Below, one piece after another: positions 1-11,599 of a stretch of 64,000 bases of DNA; within the stretch, counting starts at the first letter, position 1, and every line of letters starts with the position of its first letter. The DNA comes from Gyromitra esculenta. Its lineage: Eukaryota; Ascomycota; Pezizomycetes; Pezizales; Discinaceae. The stretch spans positions 744,001 to 808,000 of the forward strand of contig JBCAML010000019.1 in assembly GCA_038503075.1 (NCBI GenBank). Direction: 5' to 3'. A program made the translations under genes and the position numbers. Below the pieces are notes generated by a model, which was not told the DNA's origin, searched no databases, and saw only the letters and a list, made by a program, of their open reading frames with translations.

Positions 1-249
1 TCGATTCACTTCCTCTACGACTCTGACTTGAATCACCGCCCCAAGTATGGGTAGCTAGCTTCATTTTAGCTTTATAAGCACAGTTCTGAATGTAACTAAA
101 GTTATGCATTGTAGAATCTATCGTACAATCTCTCTAAATCAAGTTGGTAATACTTTTCGTACACAGCACTCCACCACCTATAGCTACCACTCCTTGATTT
201 TCCCTCCACACTCCGCATCGATCTCTGTTCGCAAGCAAGCACATTATTT

Positions 250-1803
250 CTACTTTCCAAGTTCGCCCAACAACAAATTCTTATCTGAAGATGCAGATAC
301 AACTATATCAAATTACTAGTTAGCATCTAACCTCCACAGCTCATCACAGCACCGTACCCAGGTCTCCAGGGCCCCACCAGGGGAGTGATTCGCAGAGGAA
401 CAAAGAGGATAAGCTAAGAAAAACTCACTAATTGGCTCCTGTGCATTCGGGGAAAACCTCATATCATTAACCGTCCCCCTATGGCCTGGTAGTTTGTATA
501 GCAATTTCTTGGTCTCTATTTCCCATACCGCAACGCTTCCATCGCCGCTTCCTGCACCAATCTTATCACCCGTAGGCGACCAAGAAGCTCTAATAAGGTT
601 CTTCTCAATCCCTGCTGGCGCGCCTTCGTACGTGTTTATCAGCCTATTGGAAGGGGCAAATGCTCGAATGTCCCATGTTCGTACGGTGCTGTCCATGCTG
701 TTTGAGAGCAATGATTGCCCGTCAGGGGAGACATTGAGCGAGGTTATGGTATCGGCGTGGCCACGCATGGTGTATGCGACGGCACGTTTTCGGAGGTCCC
801 ATGCCTATAGTTTGGCAAATATATTAGCGCTCCATAAAGATGAAACGGCAAAAGCACAGAGCTAGAATATACCTTGATGTCGTTATCGATCCCACCACTG
901 AATAGCTCGTTACCAGCTTCACTAATGGCAACCGCCGTAATCGGGAACTTTGTCTCCAGGTAGTCTACCGACTCTTTCTGCCTAGGATCCCATATCTATC
1001 ATCCCATTGTCGCCCCGTTAGCATTTACCTCGAATCTAGTTCCGCTCCATAAGAAAGAAAACGTACGCCAATAGCCCCATCGTCGCTTGCGCTGACCATC
1101 AGCTCCGGCCCTCTTCTGGTCACATCTAACGCGTTCACCACGTCCTCATGCCCAACATATCTCCTGATTCTTGCGCCCGAATCCACATCCCACGATGCCA
1201 GTAGAGCGTCAGTAGAAGCAGAGAATATGACGGCCGAGTCACGAGACCATTGTAGATCGAGAACGGCGCCTTTGTGACCACTCAGCTGTAGGTAATTCGG
1301 GCAGTCGCCATAGGTTTTCCAGACCACTATATTGTAGCTTCGTCAGTATACCAGAACGGGCTGAAGAACCCTAAGAAAAGATCTCATACAGATTGACCGA
1401 TCGAACGACCCGGAAGCAATGTTCTGTCCTGTAGGATCAAACCTTACTGCAAACACCTCCTTCTGCGAAACCATCAGTAGTTCCCCTTTTATCCTTTCCC
1501 TCTCGACATAAAGTCAAACTATAGACTTACTGAATGTCCTGTCAATTCCATAATAGGAGCTTGCAAAGCTGACGTCCTTGGAACCTAATACAATCCCGCC
1601 ATTCCCATCAGCATTCTCAACGCACTATTCACCCATCCCACGAAGAGATGCACACATACCGCCTGTATCAGCGCACCATTACTTGCGGAGCTATTGACGA
1701 TAGAAATAGCCGACGACACTCCCTCCGTCACGGGCGTTTTGGTACGCTTAACAAGCTGCGTCGAGCCGAACGCATCTGGGGCTTTTCGTTTATCTGAGGC
1801 CAT
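250..1803 (-). CDS. SNRNP40: U5 snRNP 40 kDa WD40 protein (SNRNP40/Spf38 type)
   Basis: WD40 beta-propeller protein of the U5 snRNP, a Prp8-associated spliceosome component acting in the nucleus. I join seven exons on the minus strand: 1803-1660, 1584-1531, 1462-1390, 1326-1067, 995-873, 804-429 and 302-250 (360 residues, the family's usual length). Introns are GT..AG and phases agree at every junction. The start is the ATG of MASDKRKAPDAFG, a basic N terminus before the propeller. Family-specific stretches include SFDRSILVWKTYGDC, LQLSGHKGAVLDLQW, SASTDALLASWD, SGGIDNDIKAWDLRK, YTMRGHADTITSL, LLSNSMDSTVRTWD, ASWSPTGDKIGAGS, LYKLPGHRGTVND and the closing IIVSASSDKNLLLGELGK. The last exon is only 53 bases and is easily missed, because reading through its intron gives a different short tail. 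A second U5 protein (DIM1) lies 10 kb away; linkage is probably coincidental. Confidence 0.95.
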
Positions 1804-3314
1804 GATGTGGCGGCGGCGGTCAGATTATGGAAATGGTGAGTATAAGGACTGTAGTATAGAGGGCGTGTACCGAGATCGTGTGCGGTTTGACGTGACGCTG
1901 GTTGATGCTGGTGAAACTTGGCGGAATGCTGGGTTTTGGTGTTTCTTTCTTTCCCAGAAGATTTGGTATGACCAGATGCGGCTGATCTTGATTTTCTGCC
2001 CCTAACTAAGCCTAGGGCCATGCAAACCTTGAACAGTTATCACCAACTACTGATTATTACGGATCCGTGGCTATTATTGTATAATAGATAGGGGCATCTA
2101 CTGTAGTACCAGCAGGTAACTAACATCTGCTTCTTTGTGTTTTATCCTCTGGAGCATGAGAGAGAAATATTCCATCTCCCAAGCAACGTGGACAACATAC
2201 ATAAAGTTCCTCAGAACATCAATATCACTGAAGGAAAAGTCCCTCCATGAGAAGGAGGGAGAAGACCTCACTAAAAGCTACATATCAAGCTTAGAAGTTT
2301 TGAAGAATAAAATAAATTTTGCATCGCAGCCCGACAAGAAATCACATACACGCAAAAAAAAAAGGGGGGGGATAAAGATGGATCATAAAAGAAGAAATAA
2401 TAGGTTAACAAAACGATAGGAGAATTTGGCAACTATAAATAATTAACAAGAAAAGAAAGGCCCTCCGTATATCCAGGAAATAAAAAGGGATGCATAAAAG
2501 ATAAGTCGCAGAAATAGAGGGGTTTATAGGGCATAAGACGAAAAAACTAAAGTCGAGAAGAAACAGAGAATCCAATATCCCGCAAATTCCTCTTCCTACC
2601 AAAAACGCTTCCACCCGCCACTCACTAGACGGGGACAATGAAGATGAACAAATAAATTCCATACGATGAAACAACCCGCAAGCGATGGGGTAACGTTACT
2701 CCAAGTTGTGTAGAGAATAATAACCAATAAACAGAAATTTTTCAAAAAACAATATCAAAAGTTCAACTCGCGCAAAATTCACACTGATTAAATAAACACA
2801 ACAGAAAGAAATTCGGAAGAAAAAAAAACCAAACACAAGAAAATCCAAGAACAAGTCAAAAAAAAACAGTAAGCCAGTCCTTCTTCCCAATACCATCAAT
2901 CCACACCCGCCTGTCCCCCCCCTTTTTTTCCACCCTCAAATATCCAATCATGCCTCCGTACGAATTGCAGTAAGTACCAACCATCCACTTCTTCCCACAC
3001 GTCTCATGGTCACGTGCTTCCCGTATAGATATTCCCACCCCATTACTCGAGTACAACAAGAGGTAAGGAAAAAACAGACAGAACAATGACAGACGTCATG
3101 TCGAGAATAAATATCGAAACAGAAACGCCGTCATTCGCCGTTATAATAATAATAATAAAGAAAAAAAGGTGAGGAGCTGAGTTGAAAGTGTTGAACACCA
3201 AGAAAAGGAGGGTGAAAAGAAAGAGAAACCCTAAACATCATAGCGCTCGGCCCATCGACTCCACGGATGAAGAAATAGTACAGCCGTCACTCCGGATTAC
3301 AAAATCTCACCTAA
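1804..3314. other. Intergenic: 5' flank of SNRNP40 and T-rich 3' flank of the LisH gene
   Basis: No gene seen. The right two thirds (about 2150-3200) is strongly A-rich on the plus strand, so T-rich downstream of the minus-strand LisH gene, as expected for 3' UTR and termination sequence. It includes a TAATAATAATAATAA run near 3142-3157. Open frames here are low-complexity F/L/K-rich translations. Confidence 0.6.
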
Positions 3315-4095
3315 TCATGAATCACCAGTCCCAGCTTCTACACCATCGGTGGTCCACCCTAAAGAATTATCGAATGCGAGCCCGCCTGCACTGTCCTCGG
3401 TATTTAAGAATGAGTCGAAATCGAAATTATCCAATCCATTATCCAAATCACCAAAACCAAGACCAAGATCTTCTCCTAATCCGGACCCTAACGCGAACGT
3501 TGTCATGGCCTCGCCAGCGTTGGCGACAGGCGCCGGGGGAACTGCATGAGCGGGGTTGGGAGTGGGCTGCTGTGGAGGTTGGCCAGTGCCATGTCCACCC
3601 TGGCCAGGTGTTCCGGCAAAGCCGCCGGGTGGCCCGGAACGAGCGAACGGATTCGGATTGTGAGGTGTGGTAGGCGTCCCTGGTGGCTCAGATGCTGATG
3701 ATGGAGTAGTCACCGGGTTCGCTGGCTGCTGTGCTACACCGCCATTTTTCTTTGACCGTTGCTGTTTAGAATTAGCTCGAATAGGAAAAGGCGCACTCAT
3801 TTCAAGGCTTACCTTCTTAGGGTCCCTCCCAGCCTTTCCTTTTGGATTAGGTTTATTTGTCTGTGTTGGCGTTGGAGGCTGTTGGTTTGCAACCTGCGGA
3901 GACGAGGGTTGGGCACGCCCACCGTTCAAGGCACCTGGTGCAGACGGCGGAGGCATCGTCTGGTTCTGTCGGGCCGGGCCGGAAGCTCCACCCATTTGCG
4001 CTTGAGGGGGTCCTGCCTGCGGTCCTCCCGGCTGCTGTTGCTGGGCCTGTTGCTGGGCCTGTTGCTGGGCCTGTTGCTGGGCCTGCTGCTGGGCC

Positions 4096-4127
<32 letters not shown>

Positions 4128-6277
4128 GGCCTGCTGCTGCTGCTGTTGGTGGATTTGCAACTGCTGCTGCTGCTGTTGCTGCTGCTGGGCTTGTTGTTGC
4201 CATGGTTGGCCACGGCCGGCTTGTTGCGCTCGTAGATTAACGTTCATCTGTTGCTGCATCTCGTTCGGGGTCATTTGGGTGGGAAACCCTCCTGGGTGGG
4301 AGCTAGGGGGGCGCATCATTGTTGCACCATTCTGCTGACCACCTGGATTAGTGTTCCCCATTATACCTAACGAATTTTTCAAATCGTTATACATGATGCT
4401 TTGCTGGGCCTCTTGGGGAATTTGGCCGTTGAAACCCATAGTAGCTGGCGAATTCCGTTGCTGAACATGACTGATCTGACCATCCGGCATTGGTGACCCT
4501 GGACCCTGGTTTGGCATTTTTGGCGTCCCAGTCATCTTAGGATTACCAGGAGGTTGTGGTGACGGTGCAGCCCGACCCGGCGACATGTTTTGCGAGAACC
4601 CTTGCTCCATCCGACGTTGCCCATCACCGTGATGCGCAAGATTGTCCTGCTCAGCCCGAGCCATCGCCAACCGTCTCTTATTCTGCTGCTCGAGCAACAT
4701 CAATTGCATCTGGTAGTCCTGCAAAGCGTGGTTCCCGGTTCCGGCACCTATGCCAGTAGATCGAATATTACCACCAGGTGTTGTAGCATAGAAATCACTC
4801 ATACCAAGCGGAGCGCCCTCGGACGTCTGGGACATCATAGGAGAACCATGCGTGGAAGGATTCTGCTGGACGTTTGGCATACCTTTCGGTATCGGTCCAC
4901 CACCAACACCCTGTAAGGCAGACACTGTTCTACCCGCATGTGCAGCCAAGCTCTGAGCATAAAGCTGAATAGACTTATGTTGCGTAGCTGGGTTTTGACC
5001 TTGGAAGGCCGCAAACTGCTGCGGGGTTAATCGATTCGGGTCAATTCCACTTGCTATAAGCAACTGATGTGCTTGGGAAGCCGATGCAGAGTTCCCTTGC
5101 GGGGCCCCTGGAGGTGCACCTCGCCCATTTCCGACTTCTTGATACTGCCCGTTCTCCAATCGCATCCTTTTTCCGTTTGGAGAGCCAGCATTTTGGCCGG
5201 CAGCTGGGGACTGAGGCCTTGGTTGCTGACCGTTCATATCATTCACCTCTCCACCTTCACGCTGCATAGCGGCTTGAACCATCATCTGCTGATTCTTGAG
5301 TGCAGTGATTTGTTGGGGTGTCCTATATTACGGTATTGTCAGTGATGGATGAAAAATTAACAGCATCGAAAGCAACAAAGCTTTGAAGCCCCGTCGCTCC
5401 GGCAAGATGTATAGAAAAGGAGGTGTTTACAACTTTCTATTGTTATTCATGATGGCTTGTCTAGCGAGAATGTTGTTCTTTTGCTGAACACTCATCTCAC
5501 CACCTCCAACACCGTCTTGGTGCATTCCGTTAGGCATCACTCCTGTCTGCATTTGCTGCATCATTCGGGCCTGGTACGTCGGGTTGTTCATGAGCTGGCT
5601 AGGGACTTGGCCAGCCATCATGATCTGCTGCTGCTGTGGGTTCATTTGCCGAAGTATCTGATCTTGTCGAAACCGTTGAGCAGCCTGTGGACCCAACTTA
5701 GCATACTAGATACCATACAACATTGTCGCTCTCCATCGCCACCACCTGATCACGACGACGATAGAAGCTTGAAGCAACATACCTGTGTCTGTGCCACGTA
5801 TGCTACCGCGTTAGGACTCTTCGTGTTGCCATTCCTAGCTCCAAAAATATCCCAAAATAAGCACCACCAGTCAAATAGAAATGAGCCCTGAGGACAATCT
5901 GCTGGGACTTTCGGTAAGGGCAAGTCGTCGCCTCGTTGTTTGGCAGCATCATCTAGGTCCTCGTTTTTTCGTTGACTTGGGCCTTCGCCGGTGTCCATCG
6001 CGTTCTCGTCGATACCATTTACAGCGTTGCCATCAGAGTCGTGTTTTTGCGCTCGACGCGATGGGCTGTTCCTTCGGCTGTTTGGTACCGTCTGCACTTC
6101 TGCCTCGGAGTACAACGAGCGCGCGCATTCATACATTTCGTTCTTGAGAAAATAATCGTAGATGTATGTGTTTAGCAGGGATTTGTCGTGAGCCGATGGC
6201 GCTCCACGAGGGCCCGCTCCGTTGTTCATATTCATTCCAGCGGGAGGCCCCCCTCCTACTCCCATACCCATACTCAT
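3315..6277 (-). CDS. som1: LisH-domain, glutamine-rich transcriptional regulator (Som1/SomA, Flo8-like)
   Basis: Nuclear regulator of the fungal Som1/SomA/Flo8 family, known in other ascomycetes to act below cAMP-PKA in adhesion, development and virulence. Three exons: 6277-5783, 5696-5431 and 5322-3315 (922 residues). A LisH domain lies at about residues 30-62 (LLNTYIYDYFLKNEMYECAR), followed by the LUFS-type segment with SFLFDWWCLFWDIFGARNG near 140-160. The rest is low-complexity Q/P/G/N-rich, with a large Q and QQQA tract at 4030-4200, and ends in an acidic, hydrophobic segment (DNFDFDSFLNTEDSAGGLAF) that looks like an activation domain. The start ATG is in a purine-rich setting and gives the short G/M-rich leader usual before LisH. 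A 51-base stop-free stretch at 3762-3812 has good splice signals and may be a further intron, giving 905 residues. The last two exons join as RKL-TPQQITALKNQQ using donor GTAAAC. Confidence 0.88.
3762..3812 (-). other. Possible 51-base in-frame intron in the LisH gene
   Basis: On the minus strand this stretch starts GTAAGC, carries GCTAAT about 15 bases before the end, and ends AAACAG. It is 51 bases long with no stop in frame, so both retention and removal keep the frame. Removal joins GRDPKK directly to QRSKKNG, a smoother basic segment than the 17 residues encoded here. Confidence 0.55.
4030..4200 (-). repeat. CAG/CAA-type coding repeat (poly-Q and QQQA units)
   Basis: Imperfect trinucleotide repeat inside the LisH regulator. 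It is built of glutamine codons with regularly spaced alanines (repeated GCCCAGCAACAG units at the 5' end of the plus-strand tract, then pure Q runs). It codes in one frame, but because it is repetitive the other frames are also open, giving spurious L-, A- and S-rich frames. Confidence 0.9.
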
Positions 6278-8530
6278 GGTGATGAGGTAAGTGTGAAGGT
6301 GATGCTATGGGTTTTACTGTTATTGTTGTTACTCTCTCAGTGGAGGTGGTGCTTGATGGCGGATGCTTTTAGGGGAAGAGGCGTGATCTTGGTGGTCGCG
6401 ATGGACGATGGCAACCAGATTCGTTTAGCCACACTTTCTTGGGAGGCGAACGGCAAACGACGACAGGTGACAGCAACGTTGTACGCGAAAGAAACTGCCC
6501 AGAGAAAGGCAACAATAGAGAGAGAAAAAGCAATGATGTATAGCGAGAGTGTTTTACGCGAGAAAAAAAAGAGAATGAGCGAGAATGACAGAGACTACTG
6601 GCAGGAACCAGTGAGCTTGTGTCCGGAGATAGGGATGGGGGTTGTTGTGGTAAAGGATATGGTAAGCGAGAACGAAGACCGTTGCGAGCAGAGCTGCGGG
6701 CAAGACGGATGCTAGCGCTAGGCTATAAACTGTATATTCAGTACCGGTACTGCTCGCTGCTATAAGTAAGAAGCTGACGGAGACGCGAGGCGTGAGAGAG
6801 GACGGTTATGGCCGACAGCAATGATCGCCAGGGCAGTGGAGAGAAGCAGCCTGGATTTATGGGGGGGAGGTGCGTCGGGGCGGTAGCGGGGGGGGGATGG
6901 GTGTGGTGGTGGCGGAGGGGGATGGAAAACGTGTAGCAGCGAGCGGGTTGGCCGGAGGGGGAAAACCTCTCAGAGATGCTGGTTGTTACTACTGTACTGC
7001 TGTTGCTACCTACCCAAGAAGCAGCTGGTGGCAGAGGTAAGCAGGTGGCCTGTTTGCGAACGATAGAATGCCGGATCAGACCTTCCAACTATCAGTCCAA
7101 GTGGGTGTGAAGTGGAGAGCCAGGCTATAGAGGGTGTCTTGGGATGTATGGGGGAGTGTGCTAACGGGGGGGGACACGGTCAAGAGTTCAGTTCAACCTG
7201 GCCAGGGCAGGCAGCGGGCGAGTCGTCCGGTCGGTGTCTGTCTCTCGCTGCTTTGTTCTGCTCTGCTCTGCTCGTTCTGCTGGGCCAAACGACAACGACA
7301 ACGCGAACACGACACGGGCCCGGGGAAGGATGTAAAGTTGGTCGCAGCAGGCAAGCACTCTGGCAAGCAAGCAGTACCAGCAGGTTGTCGAGCAAGAGAC
7401 AGAGCGGGCGGGCGGGCGTGGTGGGAGGGACTGGCAACGCTCTGCTAAGATGGGTGTAGGGTGGGTTAGGGTTTGGCCGTTTTGTGTGTGAGCGAAAATT
7501 AAAATTCGGGTGGTGGGGAGCCAAAAGGGATCGAAAGCGATCAGGAAAAAAATAAAAGGGATGGATAGCAAGCCTACTGAATTGTCTGCCCTCAGTTGCA
7601 GGTGGATTTCGCCATAATATTTGTATCAATTGGCATGGAATTATCGCCCATGTCAGTGACCTGTTCCCGCCTTGACACGAACATTATTTGGTCAAGCAGA
7701 ATGGCACCTACAAGGACCCTCGGTCGGGAAGATCTGTAGCAGAAGGAAGGGGATGGGTTCTAACAACTGAGCGATGTGCGCCGTGCAGAAGATGCGCACA
7801 CAGCAGCAGGATCTGCATGTAGCTCCATGGTGTTCCTTTGGTTTTGTAATCCTACTATCGCCGCTTCTGCTATCTCAGAGGATATGGCTATGCGCTGCTT
7901 GCCTCCCTTCCCTTTGGTACGCGTGGTCGATGGAAGACTCAGTACTCTACGGAAGCAATATCGCACACTTTACACTGTAACCTGGTCATGTGCTTCATAC
8001 ACACACCTTCTGAAAACACGAGATTAAAACGGCGAAAACGAATATCGCTGGTTTGGAGGTGTCGCCTAAAAAGAAGGCATCGCCGTTTCAAAGCAGCCCA
8101 TCGAAGCTCTCAAAGTCCTTCCATTGCGGTGAAAGGGGTCGTGATTCTTGAGATGCTGTTGATTCAAGATTTCAAACGCAAAAAAAAGCCGCCAGGTGTT
8201 GGAATCGGTTGGTTTGGGTGGGCGAGTAACGCAGAGTCACTCACTCAACCACGAGACTCCACCGTCATAGTTTGGCTGCCTCGCATAAGCCCCGCGCCGA
8301 TAGGCATCAAGGCATTCAAACAAACTGGTGGGGGGAAATAGAAACAAGGTATAACAATTGGATAGTTGAGAACGGACGGAAAAAGTCGGGATAAAAATCG
8401 CAAGTAATTCCATCGGGGCAATTCACCACAATCCAATAAGTTTTTAGGTATCGCTAGCCGCTCTTAGGTATTTTGATGCTGTTGGGCTACTTTGATACAA
8501 AAGCCCAAGTACTAAATTTATATACCGCTC
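6278..8530 (-). promoter_or_regulatory. Long 5' flank/leader of the LisH regulator
   Basis: About 2.25 kb without a credible gene between the LisH gene and the BET3 3' end. Near the LisH start the minus strand is C/T-rich (for example 6500-6600, and G-rich on plus at 6840-6960 and 7100-7450, with TCGCTGCT- and CGGGCGGG-like runs). Such long, pyrimidine-rich leaders are common upstream of developmental regulators in filamentous fungi. The part from about 7600 to 8530 shows nothing recognisable. Confidence 0.4.
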
Positions 8531-9648
8531 TCAGTCTTCGCCTGGGGGTAGTTCATCGTCGATGATTCTAATGAGGGTGACTCTCATCTCAGTCACTTCA
8601 TTCCCTCGAAGAACATCGCTCACAAAGTGCGCTTCGACCTGCATTTGTACCTGTTCCTCTCCCAAACGGCAGTGACCCACGTCGCGCAAGTCAGCTCATT
8701 GCTACCTCGTTGCGTGTAGTTGAGCCGCAACCTTATCGTGTGAAGACGTAAAAGGGAAAAAAGAAAGTACGGAAGTGGAAAATGCCGGAAACTTCATGTT
8801 CACATAGCAGAGCTGGCGTTTGCCATTTTCTTTGCCATTTTCTTTGCCCGTAGTAGAGGACAATCCGAAGACAAAATCCAGAAGAAACAAAGATCGGGAC
8901 GGACTAACCATTTCTAATGAGCCTCTCAGCACCCCGCACAAAAGATTAGAATACCAGAGCTCGTTCGGCGCCTTTCCATCATCCGGTAACTCAACCCAGT
9001 CCGCCAACGGGTTTTCCTCGAATGTGAGTGAAAATTGTTTACCGTCCGCAGTCCAGTTTGTCACGGTTGGCGTAATATTCAGGAATACTTTGAATCCAAT
9101 CTGTAGGTAGCCAGCTATCAGCAAGGGCTTATAGGAACATATCCAGTTCCCGGGGTTTCGTGGGACAGCTTTGTATCTTGAACTCTAAACCCTGTAAAGA
9201 GAAAGAAAAGAGGGTCACAGTCCACAGAACTTCCAGCTACGAACCTTCGAAATAGCTTCGGCAGTCTCCCGAAAATTCGCACACTTTCCCATATTCGTCT
9301 TTGCCAGAAAGTCCTCAATTAAACGTAATCCGATGTTGTATCCCATGTTCTCGAGTTCCTTATTGACTTTAAGGTAATCATCTTCGAGGTCCTTACACAG
9401 CTGGCGGACGATCGATCCGTACGTCAAGGTAACCAATTCGGCACTCTATATATCTCCAGAAATAAATGATTAGCAAAGTGTGGCGATGCTTCCAGAGGAG
9501 CTTCGGTGCGGCAACGAACCACTTTGTCGACACGAGTCTTCCATACTCTGACGTTTCGTCAGCTTATTTTTCCGGTCGTAAAGGCTGAAGCGAGCTTCGA
9601 GGGACTTGCTTACTCTTCGCCGATACGGGCAGCTTTGTTGGCCGACAT
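8531..9648 (-). CDS. BET3: TRAPP complex subunit Bet3 (TRAPPC3)
   Basis: Core subunit of the TRAPP tethering/Rab-GEF complexes (Ypt1/Rab1 activation) in ER-Golgi traffic. Five exons: 9648-9614, 9547-9523, 9445-9245, 9100-8909 and 8650-8531 (190 residues, normal length). Diagnostic stretches: GEEVWKTRVDK, then ELVTLTYGSIVRQLCKD, MGYNIGLRLIEDFLAKT, FKVFLNITPTVTNW, NPLADWVELPDD, LWYSNLLCGVLRGSLEMV and the C-terminal VEAHFVSDVLRGNEVTEMR ending PPGED. The conserved cysteine that is palmitoylated in Bet3 is present (Cys75, in NMGKCANF). Exon 2 is a 25-base microexon with a weak donor (GTGGTT). It is supported by frame continuity and by its fit to the yeast GEEIWK segment. The long plus-strand frame over 9506-10021 is an antisense shadow. 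Confidence 0.94.
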
Positions 9649-11599
9649 TGGGTTCGTTCGTGTCGGCGTGATAGAAAAAGAGGGGGATAAAGGAAGGAGG
9701 TATCTTGAGTTTTTATTATCAGATGCCGATACGATGAGAGGAGCTTGGGTTGACGAATTTGGGCGGTTCAACAAGTTAGAGCGCCAAGGTTGTCAGGGCT
9801 GCCAAGCCACGAGGATTGTGGGACCTTTTCTATCCCTCCAGAGAGACTTTCTGCCAAAACATTCTTTTCACTTTCCTCTTATGTTTCTATGCAATATAAC
9901 GGCACATATACTTTCTGATAAGCAGCCTCACCGTTTGGGGTATCTATCTGAGATAGCTGCGTGCGATTATCATCAATTATCACTCGATATCCTTCGAGCC
10001 GTCACGGTTTCATGTAGCTAGCAAAAGGCCACCAGATTACACAAATACTCGACTCTTCTTTTGCAGATAACACGAAAGGGCCACGCTCGTGAGATTCAAC
10101 GACAATCTAAGCGCTTAGATGTAGATAAATAAGAAACAAAAAGCTTGATGTGTCTAATTCCGAGGGATTTGTATCTATTCACGTACTCAGAGGACGGTAA
10201 GACCAACCACAAGCGATTTAAGTATACATTTATCGAGCGAGCCCTGAGTATGTGATACTAAATCTCATTTGGGAATACCCTGAAAATTTCCAGTCAAGAA
10301 GCACGACGAATAAGCCTCCAGAGTACGTCAATTGCAACCACTTGAATGATCGACAAACAAAGCACCTATAAAAAGAACCCTTAAGAGAGATGATTTAACG
10401 AACTGCTCGTATGTAATCATAACTGGTATACTTTTAAATCTAATTCGTGACCATACTTCTCTTTTGCCACAAGCACATGTATTTGCATGTGCTCCCCCTT
10501 TACATTATTCTTGCTGGATCACATACGCGTCACTAAGTAAAATGAGCTCTCCTATTAGCAAAGGTGCAGCTACTACAATCTCCCTCTAAGAATACGGTTG
10601 GTTCTAAAAAGCCATATTCTAATAGGGAGTTATTCTTATAGGAAAAGTGAGTCATACACAAGGAGCCCTTGTCGGGGCTGGGTTCAACATTTCTTTAGGG
10701 CAAATATCCTTACCTTCAGCATTTTGATAAGGCGATTGTACTGTAGCTATAGTTATCCTCGAAAATTAGGGTCTTATCTATTTCCAGTCACAGAACCTCT
10801 TTGCACTCCTACTGACACCTGTATCGTGTAAAATAGCAACATAGCTCTCAAGCTGTCATATACTCAGGATTGCTAATACCTCTTATGGGAGACATATTTG
10901 TAATTTTATAGATAAGCCTGACTATCAGTGGCACCGTTTACCTATAGGCCTAAAAGTTGTATATAAAGGCACACTGCGGCTTAGAAATCCGATAATTTAG
11001 CTATATTCTACACTTATTACTTATCTAATACATGCATGTAGAGCATATACAGACAGCCAGAACAGAGACCTCTAGCGCCGCGTAACCGAATCCCCTGAGC
11101 AGGTGAGAGACAGCGCCCACCTATCTCAGCTATAAGAATCTTATGAGGGTTTGTTGATGAAAGGGCGGGGACTTGTAGACATATCGGTACGGAAACAAGG
11201 ATCTATTAATACAACACCAATATTCCAGAGTGTTTATACAAATTTCAAGTATGAGAACCCAATTGAGGTACCTGTGCCAGTAGCCGTTTAACTAGCTACA
11301 TGTAGTATAGGGCTCTGTTAGTTCCAACTCATCATACATCACTTATAAGATTGGACGTGGACGCGTAGAATCTTTGATAACCGAAAGCATGTAAACCGAT
11401 GTTAATACCAACATACACGTAAATCAATATAAACATAGAGACAGACATTTATACGTGAAACTCCATCTCCAAACAGAGGCTATGCTTCTTCCCGTTCGTC
11501 ACCGTCACCCGCGGACGCTCTAACCATAGCCAGCCCAGGAACTACCAGAATGACCACAGATGCACTCCCTAAAAGTATAACGCCAATTAAAACCTTTAA
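9649..11599. other. Intergenic between BET3 and DIM1
   Basis: About 1.95 kb with no credible gene. It holds the BET3 5' flank and the DIM1 3' flank, a perfect 8-bp-arm hairpin at 10472-10493 (AGCACATG, 6-base loop, CATGTGCT) and a CTACATGTAG palindrome at 11296-11305. The rest is AT-rich and stop-rich in all frames. Confidence 0.5.

Noticed and set aside
7100..7630. Frames of 104-149 codons in G-rich upstream DNA
   Set aside because: All result from biased composition; proline/serine/arginine-rich translations in several overlapping frames without any motif.
9506..10021. 171-codon plus-strand frame
   Set aside because: Its left part is antisense to the first exons of BET3 and it starts with a non-ATG codon; no domain.
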